DNA of 64,000 nt from Albifimbria verrucaria (taxonomy: Eukaryota; Ascomycota; Sordariomycetes; Hypocreales; Stachybotryaceae), in assembly GCA_020081605.1 (NCBI GenBank), contig JAHREC010000016.1, positions 1,587,564 to 1,651,563 on the forward strand, read 5' to 3'. Shown here in pieces: positions 47,923 to 61,110 of this stretch. Below the pieces are notes generated by a model. That model made no database searches, was not told the origin of the DNA, and saw nothing but the letters and a program-made list of their open reading frames with translations. Position 1 is the stretch's first letter, and every line of letters starts with the position of its first letter. Both the position numbers and the translations under genes were made by a program.

Positions 47923-48656
47923 TTAATTTGTCTCTGCTTCAATCCTCCGCTCCCATTCCACTTCGCTGGGCTCTTCCCAGTAACTGGTTCCGCTTAGGCT
48001 GAAGCCCATCTTCTCCAACACTTTTCCACTCCTTACATTGGCCCGCTCAGTCTCTGCAATGAATCTTTTCACTCCTTTATGTGAAACTGCCCACTGCATT
48101 ATGGCCTCTGCAGCGCCTTTTGCAATACCACGTCCCCAGCATTCAGGTGAAACTCCGTAACGAATCTCGACCATCTCCTCCCATGGCGGTAACAGTGCCT
48201 CGTCATCATTTCGTTTTCGTAAAGAGGTTGTTGTGGCGTCACGAACGCCAGCATAGCCCACCCATTCTATGGGAGTCATACAATCCATGAGCGCAACAAA
48301 ATCCAACCCTTCTACGACATGGATATGTTTCCCATGCACGGGCAACTTTCGCCCTGTGTGTCCGTTTCTCCAGTTTTCGAGTTGTCCTTCTCTACACAAC
48401 CCAATGGCGAAATCTCCTATACCCCTAACCCGCCAGCTCCTGTTGATATCACGAGTTTCGATAACTTCTCTCGTACGCTCATCGCTCCATTCTACTGCGG
48501 GAAGTGGTCTCCGAACGCCATCTGGCAGAAGGATGGGTCCCGGTGAAGACTGGCATAGACCTGTCGGTATGCCGGGTCGTTGACTGCAACTGGCGTTGGT
48601 AAAAGAAAGAGCTGAGAAGTGCAAAGTGCAAAATGATAGTTATCATCATCAATCAT
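47923..48656 (-). CDS. GNAT-family N-acetyltransferase (one base loss)
   Basis: Predicted acetyl-CoA-dependent N-acetyltransferase of the RimJ/RimL-like fungal group; the substrate cannot be told from the sequence. The acetyl-CoA-binding motif A is clear in IRYGVSPECWGRGIAKGAAE, followed by the C-terminal ERANVRSGKVLEKMGF, where the conserved NxxSxxxLEKxGF pattern is recognisable. I place the start at 48656 (MIDDDNYHF), because the N-terminal segment LPTPVAVNDPAYRQVYASLH reads like this family. It joins the rest of the protein only after one lost base near 48499-48501 is allowed for. The alternative start at 48624 in the other frame gives an unrelated N-terminus. Expected length is 244 residues. 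This is the last gene before the A+T block. Confidence 0.8.
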
Positions 48657-49377
48657 ATTCACGGTTGAGAGAAATATGCCAGTACCAGTGGCAGAATAGA
48701 AAAGAAGGACAGTAATTGTAAAATATAATAGGAGATTATTAAGGTTGGTAAAATAAATAGACGCTGGCTCACGAGCTACTATTATAAAAAGACGGTATAT
48801 TATATAGTATAGTTTATTGAAAAATTTAATAAATTTTAATCCAGGCTATAATTATTTATTCTAAAAATAATTTTTATATAGCTTAGATTTAAAATAAATT
48901 TAATTAAGATAAAAGCTATTATAAGTTTTTATTTAATTATATTTATTATATTTAATTAAATAAAGCTTTATATTATATTATATTTTTAATTTTTAATATA
49001 TAAAATTTAAAAAATTTTATAAAGGTTTTTAATATAAATATTTAATTTATATTTTTTATTATAATATTATATAATTTATTAAATAAATTATTAATTTTAT
49101 ATTATAAAATAAATTATTTAAAAATTTAAATATTATATAAATAATTAAGATTTAATTAAATATATTTTTAATTAAAAAATTAAATATTTTTAAATAATAT
49201 TATTATTTAAAATTTTTAAAAATATAAAATAATAATTAATTTTAATTTAATTTAATATATAATCATTAAATATATTTTATTTTAAAATTTAACTTATATT
49301 TAATATAATTTAAAATATTTTTAATATTTTTAATATTTTTAATATTTTTATTATTTTTAAGATATTTAAATATATAT

Positions 49378-49575
49378 ATTATTATAAAATAAAATAACCT
49401 ACCCTATATTATAGGATATATAACCTACAGAGCAGGTTATATAATCTTAGCGCTCCTAGAATTAGCTTATAGGCTCACAGGCAAAGCCCTAAGCCTATAA
49501 GCTTTAGTTTTATAATATAGGCATAGCTACCTTAGAATATATCTTATGCTGCCTCTGCCTGACTTTCCCTATATA
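49378..49575 (+). repeat. Dispersed repeat, copy A (least mutated, inverted to B and C)
   Basis: An island of higher G+C inside the A+T block. Its reverse complement aligns with copies B and C. Sub-features include a perfect 12-base inverted repeat, AGCTTATAGGCT at 49464-49475 and AGCCTATAAGCT at 49492-49503, and a smaller ATAACCT/AGGTTAT pair near 49420-49440, so the RNA or DNA could fold into hairpins. It may be a relic of a transposon end or a MITE; no coding part survives. Confidence 0.75.
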
Positions 49576-49915
49576 ATAATTACTATAATATTTATAATAT
49601 ATATTCTTTTAAAAAATCTATATTAAAATTTTATTTAAAATAATATATAAATATAATTTTATAATATTTATAATAATATTTTTATATATTTAAAGATTTT
49701 TTAAATAAAAATAAATATATATTAAAATAATTTTTATATAAAAATAATTAAATATAAATAAATATATAATTTATTATAATATAATATATATATTTTTTTA
49801 AAAATTAAAAATTTAAATATTTTAATATAATTATAATAAAATATTTAATTATAATTATATATTTAATTTTAAATATATTTTTAAAAATAATAAATTTTTT
49901 TATTTTTAAATTTAT

Positions 49916-50085
49916 TATAAAATATTATAAAATTTAAAATAATTAAATAAAAAAATAATATTAATATATTATAAAACTTTAATTTATTAAACCTTATAAT
50001 ATAAAATTAATAAATTATTAATTAAAGAATAATATTTTTATAAAATTATATAATATAATAACTTAAAATACTTTATTTTTATTTT
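49916..50085 (+). repeat. Direct repeat pair 1, left copy
   Basis: Aligns in the same orientation with 56104-56275, sharing AATAATATTAATATATTATA, AATAAATTATTAATTAAAGA and TTATATAATATAATA in order. This left copy has the more A+T-rich version at the variable sites. Confidence 0.7.
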
Positions 50086-51280
50086 TTTATAATAATTATT
50101 TTATATTTTTTAATAATTAATCTTTAATTATATAATTAATAATAAAATTATAATATTATAATAATTTAAAATATATTAATAATTAATAAAAATTTTAAGA
50201 ATCTTTAATTAAAAATATATATTTATATATATATTATATAAATAATAAATAATATAATTTAATAATAATAATTATATTAAGAAATAATAAAATATAATTT
50301 TTTTTTTTTTTTAATTTTCTTAGTTTTTTTTTATATATTATAAAATTCTTATATATTATTTATTAATAATTTTTTTTTATATTTTAAATAAATTATTATT
50401 TTTATTATTATTTTTTTTTAATTATATTTTAATTTTTTATAATTATATTTTTAAAAATATTATTTATATTATTAAATATATTATTTATATATATTATTTT
50501 TATTTAATAATAAAAAAAATAATTATAATTTTAAAAAATAAATAAATAATATTTAATAAAAATATTAAAATTAATTATAATATTATAAATATTATAATTA
50601 TAATAATATTTATATTTATAAAATAAAATTTATAATTTTTTTTTTTAATTTTAATTAATATTTATTTAATAATTCTTTTTATTTATTCTAAGAATAATAT
50701 TAATAATATTAATAAATATTAAAATAAATATATTAATTTTATAAAAATTATATTTAATAATATTATTAAAAATATTTTTAATAAATATTATTATTTTTTT
50801 ATTAATTATTTATTAATAAATTATTTATATTATTTATAAATTTATAATAATATTTAATTAAATTAAGATTTTATATTAATAAATATTTAAATTAATTAAT
50901 ATTTAAAAAATTAATAAAATAATTTTATATTTTTTAATATTCTTTTATTAATTTTTATTTATTAATTTTTAAAATATAATAATTTAATTATTTATTAAAT
51001 TTATATTTTAATTAAATATTAATTTATTTTAATTTAATATTTTTAATTTAATTTAATTTTATATTTAAATAATATATATATTTATTTTTTTAATTTTTTA
51101 TTATATTTTTATTAATAAATTATTTAAATTAATATATAATATATTATTATAAAAATAATTTTTATTATAAATATAAAAGCTTAAAAAATCTTATAAATTT
51201 TTTATTTTAATTATAATAAAATTAAATATAATATTTAAATAATTATTATTTAAATTATTAAATTATTATAATAATTATTA

Positions 51281-51475
51281 TATAAAGAGAGTTAAGTAGA
51301 GATAGTATAAGATATATTCTAAGGTAGTTATATTTATATTCTAAGATTAAAGCTTATAGGCTTAAGGCTTTATTTATAAATCTTTAAGCTAATTCTAAGG
51401 GATTATTAATATTATATAATCTACTCTATAGATTATTTATTATATATTATAAAATAAATTATTTTAATTTTATAA
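51281..51475 (-). repeat. Dispersed repeat, copy B (strongly C-to-T mutated)
   Basis: Aligns with the reverse complement of copy A over its whole length. Shared anchors include AAGATATATTCTAAGGTAG, AAAGCTTATAGGCTTA and TAAGCTAATTCTA. Differences are almost all transitions of the RIP type: the CAG-containing stretch of A reads TAG-containing here. Confidence 0.75.
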
Positions 51476-52579
51476 TATAAATTTATTATTATTAATATTA
51501 TTTATTTTAATAAATTATTAAAAAATTATTTAAATTATTTAAATTAATTATATATTTAAATATATTTTTATTCTTATTTTTTTATAAAAAAATTTATTTT
51601 TATTTTAATAAAATCTTTTATTATTTTAATATATTAATTTTTAATTTATATTTTATAAAAATTATATAAAAATATAATATATTTTTAAATTATTTTTTTT
51701 TTAAAAAAAAGATTTTTATTTATTTAATTTTTATTTAATTATTTAATATATTAAATAATAAATTTATTTTTATATTTTAATTAATTTTTTTAAAAATTAA
51801 AATATTTTTATTTAATAAATTATAAATATTTATATATATTTTTATTTTTATTATTTTTTATTTTTTAAATAATCTTTTATAAATATAATTATATATAATT
51901 TTTTTAAATATTTAAATTATTTATTATATATTATTAATATTTAAAATAAATATATATTAATTATATTTTTAAAATTAATTTTTATTTAATAATATAATAA
52001 AATTTATTATTTAAAATAATTTAATTTTTTATTTTTTTAAATTTTTATTTTTATTTTTATTTTTAAGATTTAATATTAATATATTTTTAAATAAATTTAT
52101 TTTAAAGTTTTATTTAATTTAAGATTTTAATAAATTAATATAAAAATTATATAATTATATATATTTTATAAATAAAATAATATAATATATTTATATTTTA
52201 ATAATTTTAAATATATAAAAAATATTATAAATTTTAAATTTTTTTTAAATTTTTTTTAAATTTTAAATTTTATATAAAATTAAATATTTTTTTAAAAATT
52301 AATAATTTTATATTAATTATTATAATAATTTTTATATTTTCTTAGGCTTTTTATTATTATATTATTAATTATTTTTATAATTTAATAAGTTTTTTTATTA
52401 AAATTTTAATTTAAAATATTTTTTAAATTAAATATTATTTTTAATATTTAAATAAGATTTTAATAAATAATTTATTAATATTTTATAAAATATAATATTT
52501 ATAATAATATTTATAATATTATTATAAATAAATTATATATTTTATATAATAATTAATTATAATTAAAATATTATTAATT

Positions 52580-52643
52580 ATATTTAATATTAATAATTTA
52601 TTTTTAATATTAATAATTTATTTTTAATATTAATAATTTATTT
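52580..52643 (+). repeat. 20-bp tandem repeat, three units
   Basis: Unit TTTTTAATATTAATAATTTA repeated about three times without visible divergence, so it is younger than the mutated repeats around it or an assembly product. Confidence 0.75.
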
Positions 52644-53504
52644 ATAAATTATTTAAAATTAATAAAATTTTAAAATAATTATAATTTAAATATTTTTAAT
52701 TTAAATTTATTAATAAATTTTATAAATTTTAATTTAATTTTTAATATTTTTTATATTTATTTTTATTATAATTTATATTATAATAATTATTAAATTTTAT
52801 ATATTTTTAAATAATTTATTAATAAATTAATATAATATAAAATAATTAATTTTTATTATAAGCTTAATTTTTAAAAATTTATAAATAATTTTTAAAATAT
52901 AAAAATATATTATTATTTATTAATTATAAATTATTTTTTTAATTATATTTTATTAATTTTTTTATTTTTTTTAAAAATAAAATAATCTTTTATTTATATT
53001 TTATAAATTAATTTTAATATTAATCTTAAAGCCTTAATTTTATATATATATTTTAAATATAATATTTTTAAATAATTATATTTAATATAAATTATTTAAA
53101 TTTAAATTTATTTTTAATTAAATTATTTTATTAATTAAAATTTAATATAATTTTATTTATTATATTTATTATTAATATAATATTATTTTTAAATTTAATT
53201 AAAATCTTTAATATTTTAATTATTATTTAATTTATTATATATAATAATAAAATATTTATTTAATTTTTATTAATATAATTTAATTTTTTAAATAAAATAT
53301 AAATAAAATTAATTTTTTATTTAATATTTAATTATAAAATTATAAAATTTAAAAATATATATTAATATATTTATTTTTTTATTAATTTAATTTATTTTAT
53401 AAAATTTTATAAATTTTAATAATTAAATAAAATTTATATTAATATTATTATATTTTTAATATAATATTATTAATATTTAAATATTTTAATAATAATTAAT
53501 ATTT

Positions 53505-53596
53505 TTTAATTTAATATTTTATAATTTTATTTTATTTTATAAAATTTTTTAATTTAATATTTTATAATTTAATTTTATTTTATAAAATTTTTTAAA
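53505..53596 (+). repeat. Tandem duplication of about 44 bp
   Basis: A segment running from a T6 tract through AATTTAATATTTTATAATT to TTATTTTATAAAA occurs twice in a row with one or two differences. Confidence 0.6.
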
Positions 53597-56103
53597 TTAA
53601 AAAATTATAAAATATTAATAATTTTTAAATTAAATTAAAATAAAATAATTATTATTATTAATTTTAAAAATTTATTTTAATTTTAATAAATAAAATTAAT
53701 TTATAAAATTAAAATAAAAATATTTTTAAAATATTTAAATATAATATTAAAATATTTATTATATATTTTTATTATATTATATAAATTTTAAATTTTTATT
53801 ATTTTTATTATTTTTAAATAATATATTAAAAATATTATAATAATAATATATTTATAAATAAATTTTTAATTAAAATTATAAAATCTTAAAAATATTTATA
53901 TTTTTAATAATTTTTAATATTTTTATTTAATAATAATAATAATTTATATAAAATTTATAATTAAATTATTTAATAATAAAATAAATTTTAAGAATTTTTT
54001 TAAATTTTTATAAAAATAATATTTTATAAAATTAATTAAAAATTTAATTTTTAAAATTATATTAAAATTTAATAAAAATATTATATATATAAATTATAAT
54101 TTTAATAAAAAATTAAAAATTATTTAAATATATTATATAAATTATATTTAATAATTTTTATAATATTTTATATATATAAGCTTAAAAATAATTAATATAT
54201 TAATTAATTTAAATAATATAATTAAATATTTATAATTAATATAATATATTTTAAAGATTATTTTTATTTATATATTTTTTAATTAAAATATAATAATATA
54301 TTTTTTAATATTAATTTTTTAAAAGTTTTTATTTTTAATATATAATTAAGAATTTTTAAAAATTAAAAATAAAAATAATATATTTTTTATAATATTATTA
54401 AAATCTTAATAATTTATATAAAAATCTAATAAATTATTTTTTTAAAAAAATTATAATAAATATATTTATAAAGCTTTTTAAAGATTTAATATTATTATTT
54501 TATAGATTTATTTTTAAATAATAATAAAATCTTTTAATTATTTTTATTAAAAATAATAAATTAATTTATAAAATTATTTTATTTTATTTAATAAATTAAT
54601 AATATAATTAAATATTTTAATATTAAATAATAAATTTATTTTTATATTATAAAATATATTTTAAAATATTTAAAATTTAATAAATAATTTTAATATAAGT
54701 TTAAATAATTATTTTTTTATTAAAAAATATAAAAAATTATTTAAAATTTTAATTAAATATATATAAGCTATTTTTAAATATATTCTTAAAAAAATATTAA
54801 TTTATTATTTTAAATTTAATTATAAATTTTTTATATTATAATTAATATTTATATAAATTAAAATATATTTTTAAATTTTTAAGAATAATTATAAATAATA
54901 ATATAGAGTTTTTATTATATTTTAAATTCTTATTAATATTTAAATAAAAATAATTAAATATATTTATAATATTATAATTATTTATTATAATAGAAAATAT
55001 ATATTATATATTATATATATAATTATAATATTTTTATAAAAACTTATTTTAGCTTTTAATTTTTTATAAATTATATATTTATAATATTTATAATTATATT
55101 ATTATTTAAATTTATATAAATTTTAATAATATTTTAATTATTTATTACAAATAATATATAAAATTAATTAATTATTTATAATTATTTATATATAATTAAA
55201 AATTAATTTATTTTTTAAATATAAATAATTTTTTAAAGATTTTAATTTTTAAATTCTTAAAATAATTTAAAATATAATAATTAATTTTTTAATAATTATA
55301 ATAATAATAAGCTTTATTTAAATTAAATTTATTTTATTATTAAAATATTATTTAATAATATAATATATAATAAATCTTTAGTTTTTAAAAATCTTTAAAA
55401 AAATATAAAACTTTTTTAAGAATTAATAATATAATTATTTTATTTTATATTATTATTTAATTATATAAAATTTATAATAAATAATATTTTTAAAATAATA
55501 AAAATTTATTTTTAAAAACCTTTTAATTTTTTTTAAATTTTTAATTTTATTTTTTATTATTTTTTAAATATTAATTTTATTTTATTATATATTCTTTATT
55601 TATATAATTAAAAATAAAAAAGATTTTTAATAATTCTTTTATATTTTTATAATTTATTTTTAAAATATAATATAAATTATTAAATTAAAGATTATATAAT
55701 CTTAATATAAAAAAACTTTTAAAATAAATAAACTTTAAAATTATAATTTTATATTATAATTATTTTTAATAAAAATTAAACTTTTATTATTATTTTATAA
55801 TATATTTATTATTAATATAATATATTAATTTATTTAATTTTTTAATAATATTTATTTTTTTATAAAAATATAATAGTTTTTTATTTATTAAACTTTATTT
55901 ATAATTAATATATATTTAATTAAAAAATTATTTATAATAAAAATAATTATAAAATATTAATATTATTAATAATATTTATAATTAATTTAAAAATATAAAT
56001 ATTTTTTTAAAATTTATTAAGAATTTTTTTAATTAAAGCTTTTAATTATTAAGCTTTTAATAATATTTTTTTTAAATAATTTTATATAAAAATTAAAGAA
56101 TTA

Positions 56104-56275
56104 TTATAAAATATTATAAAATCTAGGATAATTAAATAAAAAAAAATAATATTAATATATTATAAGATTTTAATTTATTAAATTTTATTATATAAGGTTA
56201 ATAAATTATTAATTAAAGAGAAGTATTTTTATAGAATTATATAATATAATTATCTAAGGTACTTTATTTTTTTTT
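56104..56275 (+). repeat. Direct repeat pair 1, right copy
   Basis: Second copy of the element at 49916-50085, 6.2 kb away. It keeps G/C at sites that are A/T in the left copy (for example ATCTAGGATAA here against ATTTAAAATAA there, and TCTAAGGTACT against CTTAAAATACT), so the differences are transitions. Confidence 0.7.
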
Positions 56276-56740
56276 TTTTTAATAAAATTATAATATTTTT
56301 TAAATTTAATAAATATATAAAATTATTAAAATATATATTATAATATTAATATAATAATATATTATAATTTATTTATTTAAATAAAAATAATAATAAAAAT
56401 CTTTAATAATAATAATTAAAGTTTTATATAAAATATATATTATTAAAAAATAATAAAATAATTTATAAATAATTTATAATTAAAAAAAAAATTTTATATA
56501 AAAAATAATTTTATAAAGCTTTAATATTATAATATATTAAAATATATTATAAAGTTTATATTATAAAATACTATAAAATTAATTTAAATAATATTTTAAA
56601 ATATACTTAAAAAGTTATAATTAAATTAAAAATATATTAAAATTATTTATATTTTATAAATTTTATATATAATTTTTTTTTAAGTATATTATAATTAAAA
56701 ATATTATTTTTATTATTAAATTTATTTAAATAATATTCTT

Positions 56741-57020
56741 TAATAAGCTTTAAAATTATATATTAAATCTTTTTATAAGATTTTATAATTAAAATAATAA
56801 TATTTTTAATTTAAAGATATTTATATTATAATATTATAAATCTTTTATAATATATATTTATAAATTTAAATTATAAATTAATATTAAATTAATATTAAAT
56901 TATATTTAAATATTATTAAAATTAAAAATAAAGCTTTTAAAAATAATATTATAAAAATTATATATTAATTTAAAAATAAAAATTAAATAATAATTTTTAA
57001 TAAAATATAATTTTATATAT
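56741..57020 (+). repeat. Direct repeat pair 2, left copy
   Basis: Aligns in the same orientation with 60815-61110. Shared anchors are AAGATTTTATAATTAAAATA, CTTTTATAATATATATTTATA, ATTAATATTAAATTA, AATAAAGCTTTTAA and AAATAAAAATTAAATAA, in the same order. Confidence 0.65.
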
Positions 57021-58650
57021 ATAAAAATAAAAAAATAATAAATATATTATAATATTTTATTAAATATTTTATAATTATTAAGTATATAAAAATTTTATTA
57101 ATAAAATATTTTTTTAATTATTTTAAAAAAAAAAATTATTTTATATAAATAAATAATTAATTAAAGAATTAATTTTAATTTTAAATATTATAATATTTAT
57201 AAAAAATATTTTATAAAATATATTAAATTTAATTTTTATAGTTTTATTAAAAATATATATTTTATTAAACTTAGAATATATTTTTAATATTATAAATATA
57301 CTTTTTATTTATTATATTATAAAGCTTATTTAAAAGATAAAAATAAATATATAAAATATTAAAAATAATATAAATAGAATTTATATAATAAATTATTTTA
57401 TTATTATTTCTATTTATTTATTTTAAATATATTTATATTATTTATTATTTTTATATATAAATAAAAATATATAATACTTTTTATAATTATTTTTTAATTA
57501 TAATTTATTTAATAAAAATAATAAAATTTAATATATATATAAATTTAATTTTTATATTTAATAAATTTAAATTAATTTATTAATTATAAAAAAATTTATT
57601 TTAAATTTATTTATATATTATTTATTTAAATTTTTTAAATTTTTAAATTTTTATTTTAAATTATTTTAATTAATTTAATTAAATTTAAATTTAAATTTAA
57701 ATTATATATTATTTTTAATAAATAATTTTTAATATTTTTATTATTAAAACTATTATTTATAATTAATATATTTTTTAAAATTATTTTTAATTAAATTTTA
57801 ATAATTTTTATTATTAATTAAATTTAATAAATTTTAAATTTTATTATTTTAAATAATAATATTTTATTTAATTTAATTTTTTTTATTTAAAATTTTTTTA
57901 TAAATAATAATTTATAATTTAATTATAAATAATTTTTTATATTATAAATTTTATTTATATATTTTATAAAAATCTTTTATATTTATTTTAATTTATTTTA
58001 TAATTTTAATAATAAATTTTAAATTAAAAATATTTAATTTTTATAATTTAATTTTTTAATAATTTATTAATTAAATTTATTTTTTAAATAATATTTAATT
58101 ATAAAATTATAAAATATATAAAATATATATTATTTTATATATTTATTATAAAATTTTAATTATATTATAAATTAATATAAATTTTAATATTTTAATTAAA
58201 TTTTTATTAAATATATTATTTTTTTAAAATAATATTATTAATTTTAAATAATTTTATAATTATTATTAATTTTTAATTAAAAGTTTTATAATAAAATTTT
58301 AATTTTTAAATTTTTAATTTAAAAATAATTAAATATTAAATTTTAAAATATAAATTTTAAATTTTATAATTTATAAAATATTATAAAATTATAATAATAA
58401 TTTTTTTAAAATATATTAATAAATTAATAAAATATATATTTTTTTAATATATTTAATATTAATATATATTTTATTTTTATTTTTATTATTTTTAAATAAA
58501 AATATAAAAATATTATAATATTAATATATTTTTATATAAATTTTATATAAAAATTATAAAATATTAAAAATATTTAAATTTTATAATATATAATAAAACT
58601 TTTTAATTATAAATTATATTTATTAAAATAAAATTTATTATTATTTTTTA

Positions 58651-58712
58651 TTTAAAAATATAAAATTTTAAAATTTTATTTAAAAATATAAAATTTTAAA
58701 ATTTTATTTAAT
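58651..58712 (+). repeat. 28-bp tandem duplication
   Basis: Two adjacent copies of a unit containing AAAATATAAAATTTTAAAA, followed by TTTTATTT. The copies are identical. Confidence 0.65.
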
Positions 58713-60599
58713 TTTATAAAAAAATATTTTTTAAATTATTTTAAGATTTTTTAATATATATTATAATTTATATTTAATAATATATATATTTATTATTAAT
58801 TTTTTAATTTATTTATAATTTTAAATATAATTAAAAAATTTTTTAAATAAAAATAATATATAATAATTTTTTTAAATAATATTATTAAATATATAATAAT
58901 TTATATAAAAATATATATTATTATTTTTTTAATATAAAAATTATAAATATTTTTATAAAATTTTTAAATAATTAATTAAAATCTTTAATTAATTATTTAT
59001 TTAAATATTTTTATATTTTTATAATTTAATTTAAAATAAAAAATATATTAATTTATATAATAAAAATATTTTTTAATAAATTAATAATATAATTTATTAT
59101 TTTATATTTAAATATAATATTTATATTTTTTAAATTAAAATATTTTTATATATTTAAAATTTTAAAAATAAAATAAAATATTTTTAATAAAATATTTTTT
59201 ATTTAATAATAATAAATATATTTTTATTTAAGTTTAAATTATATAAATTATTATTTATTTTTATATAAAATAATAAAAATATTTAAAAACTTTTATTTAA
59301 TATTTATTTTTATATTTTTAAATTATTAAATTTAATTTTAAAAATTAAAATAAATATAATATTTTATTAAAATAATTATTAAAAATAATATTAAAATTTC
59401 TTATAATTTTAAATTTTTATTAATATTTATTTATAAATATTTAATTTTTAATTTTATTTTTATTATATATAAAAATTATATATATTTATTAAATATTATT
59501 TATATAAATATAAAATTATTTATATTAATTAATTTTTAAAAATAATAATTAATTATTTAAATTTATATTTTTATAAAAATTCTATTAATAATATTTATTT
59601 TAATATAATTATTAAAATATATTTTTATTATTATATTAATATAATTTTTAATTTAAAATAAAATATATATATAAAATAAAATTTTAAAAATTATATTTAA
59701 AATTAAAAATAAAATTATTTTTTTAATATTTTTATAATATTATATTTTAATTTATTTAATAATTATTATATAATTTTAAATTATATAATTTAATTTTATA
59801 ATAATAAAAATATTAAATTTTATAAAAATTATATATTTTTAAAATTAAAATATAAAATTATTTTTTTATTTTTATTAAAATTTTAAAATATAAATAATAA
59901 TTATATAATTTATTTATATTTTAATAAAAAAATTTAAATATAAAAATTTTTTTATTTAATATTTTTAATTATTAAATAATATTAATTTTATATTTTAAAA
60001 AATTTTAAATTAAAATATTAATTTATTTCAAATTTATTTTAATTATTTTAAATATTTTAATTTTTTATTTTATAATTATAATTTATATAATTAAATAAAA
60101 ATAAACTTTTTTATAATTATCTTTATATTAAAATTTAATTTTTAAATTAATTATTATATTATTTAAAAATAATAATATATTTAAAATAAAAAATATATTT
60201 AATTTTAAATTTAATTTTATTATTTTTAATTAATAAAAATAATATATATTATTATTTTAATATAATTTTAAATATTAAATATTTATATTTTAATTTTAAA
60301 TTTTATAATAAAATAATTTTTTAAAAATCTTTTAAAGCTTTTAATTATATAATATATTATTAGATTCTTAATATATATTTTTATATTTAAATAATAAATA
60401 AAATAAATATATTATTTATTTATATTTTATTAAATAAATATATTAAAAATTTAATATATTTTTTTTAAAAAAACTTTTATTAATTTATTATTATTAATAT
60501 TTTAATTATATTTTAATATTATTATTTTTAAATAATAAAAATAAAATTTTTAAAATTATTATAAAAATTATTATATAAAAAATTTAAATAAAAATAATA

Positions 60600-60770
60600 T
60601 AAAAAATATTTTAAAATAATTATATTTATATTATAAAATAAAAGCTTATAATCTTAAGGGTTTTTATTAGCCTTTAAGCTAATTTTAAAAAATATATAAA
60701 TTATATAATCTATTTTATAGATTATATATTCTTTAATATAAAGTAGATTATTTTATTTTATAATAAAATT
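60600..60770 (-). repeat. Dispersed repeat, copy C (most mutated)
   Basis: Same orientation as copy B. Recognised by AAAGCTTAT, TTTAAGCTAATT, ATTATATAATCTATTTTATAG and the following AT-rich tail in the same order and spacing as copies A and B. It has fewer G/C bases than either. Confidence 0.65.
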
Positions 60771-60814
60771 AAATATTTTTATTATAAAATTAATTATTAT
60801 AGTTTTTTTAATAA

Positions 60815-61110
60815 ACTTTAAAGCTATTTATTAACTTTTTATAAAAGATTTTATAATTAAAATAATATTATATTTAATAAATATTATTTTTATTATAATA
60901 TTATTTTATTATAATATTATATAAACCCTTTATAATATATATTTATAAGCTTAAGCTTTAAATTAATATTAAATTATAATTTATTAAAATAAATTAATAA
61001 ATAAAGCTTTTAATAATAATATTATAATAATTATATTTTAATTTTAAAATAAAAATTAAATAATTAATATTTATTAAAATATAATTTATAATATAATATA
61101 TATAATATAA
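60815..61110 (+). repeat. Direct repeat pair 2, right copy
   Basis: Second copy of the 56741-57020 element. It begins 45 bp beyond dispersed repeat copy C, so copy C and this element may be parts of one longer decayed transposon. Confidence 0.65.
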
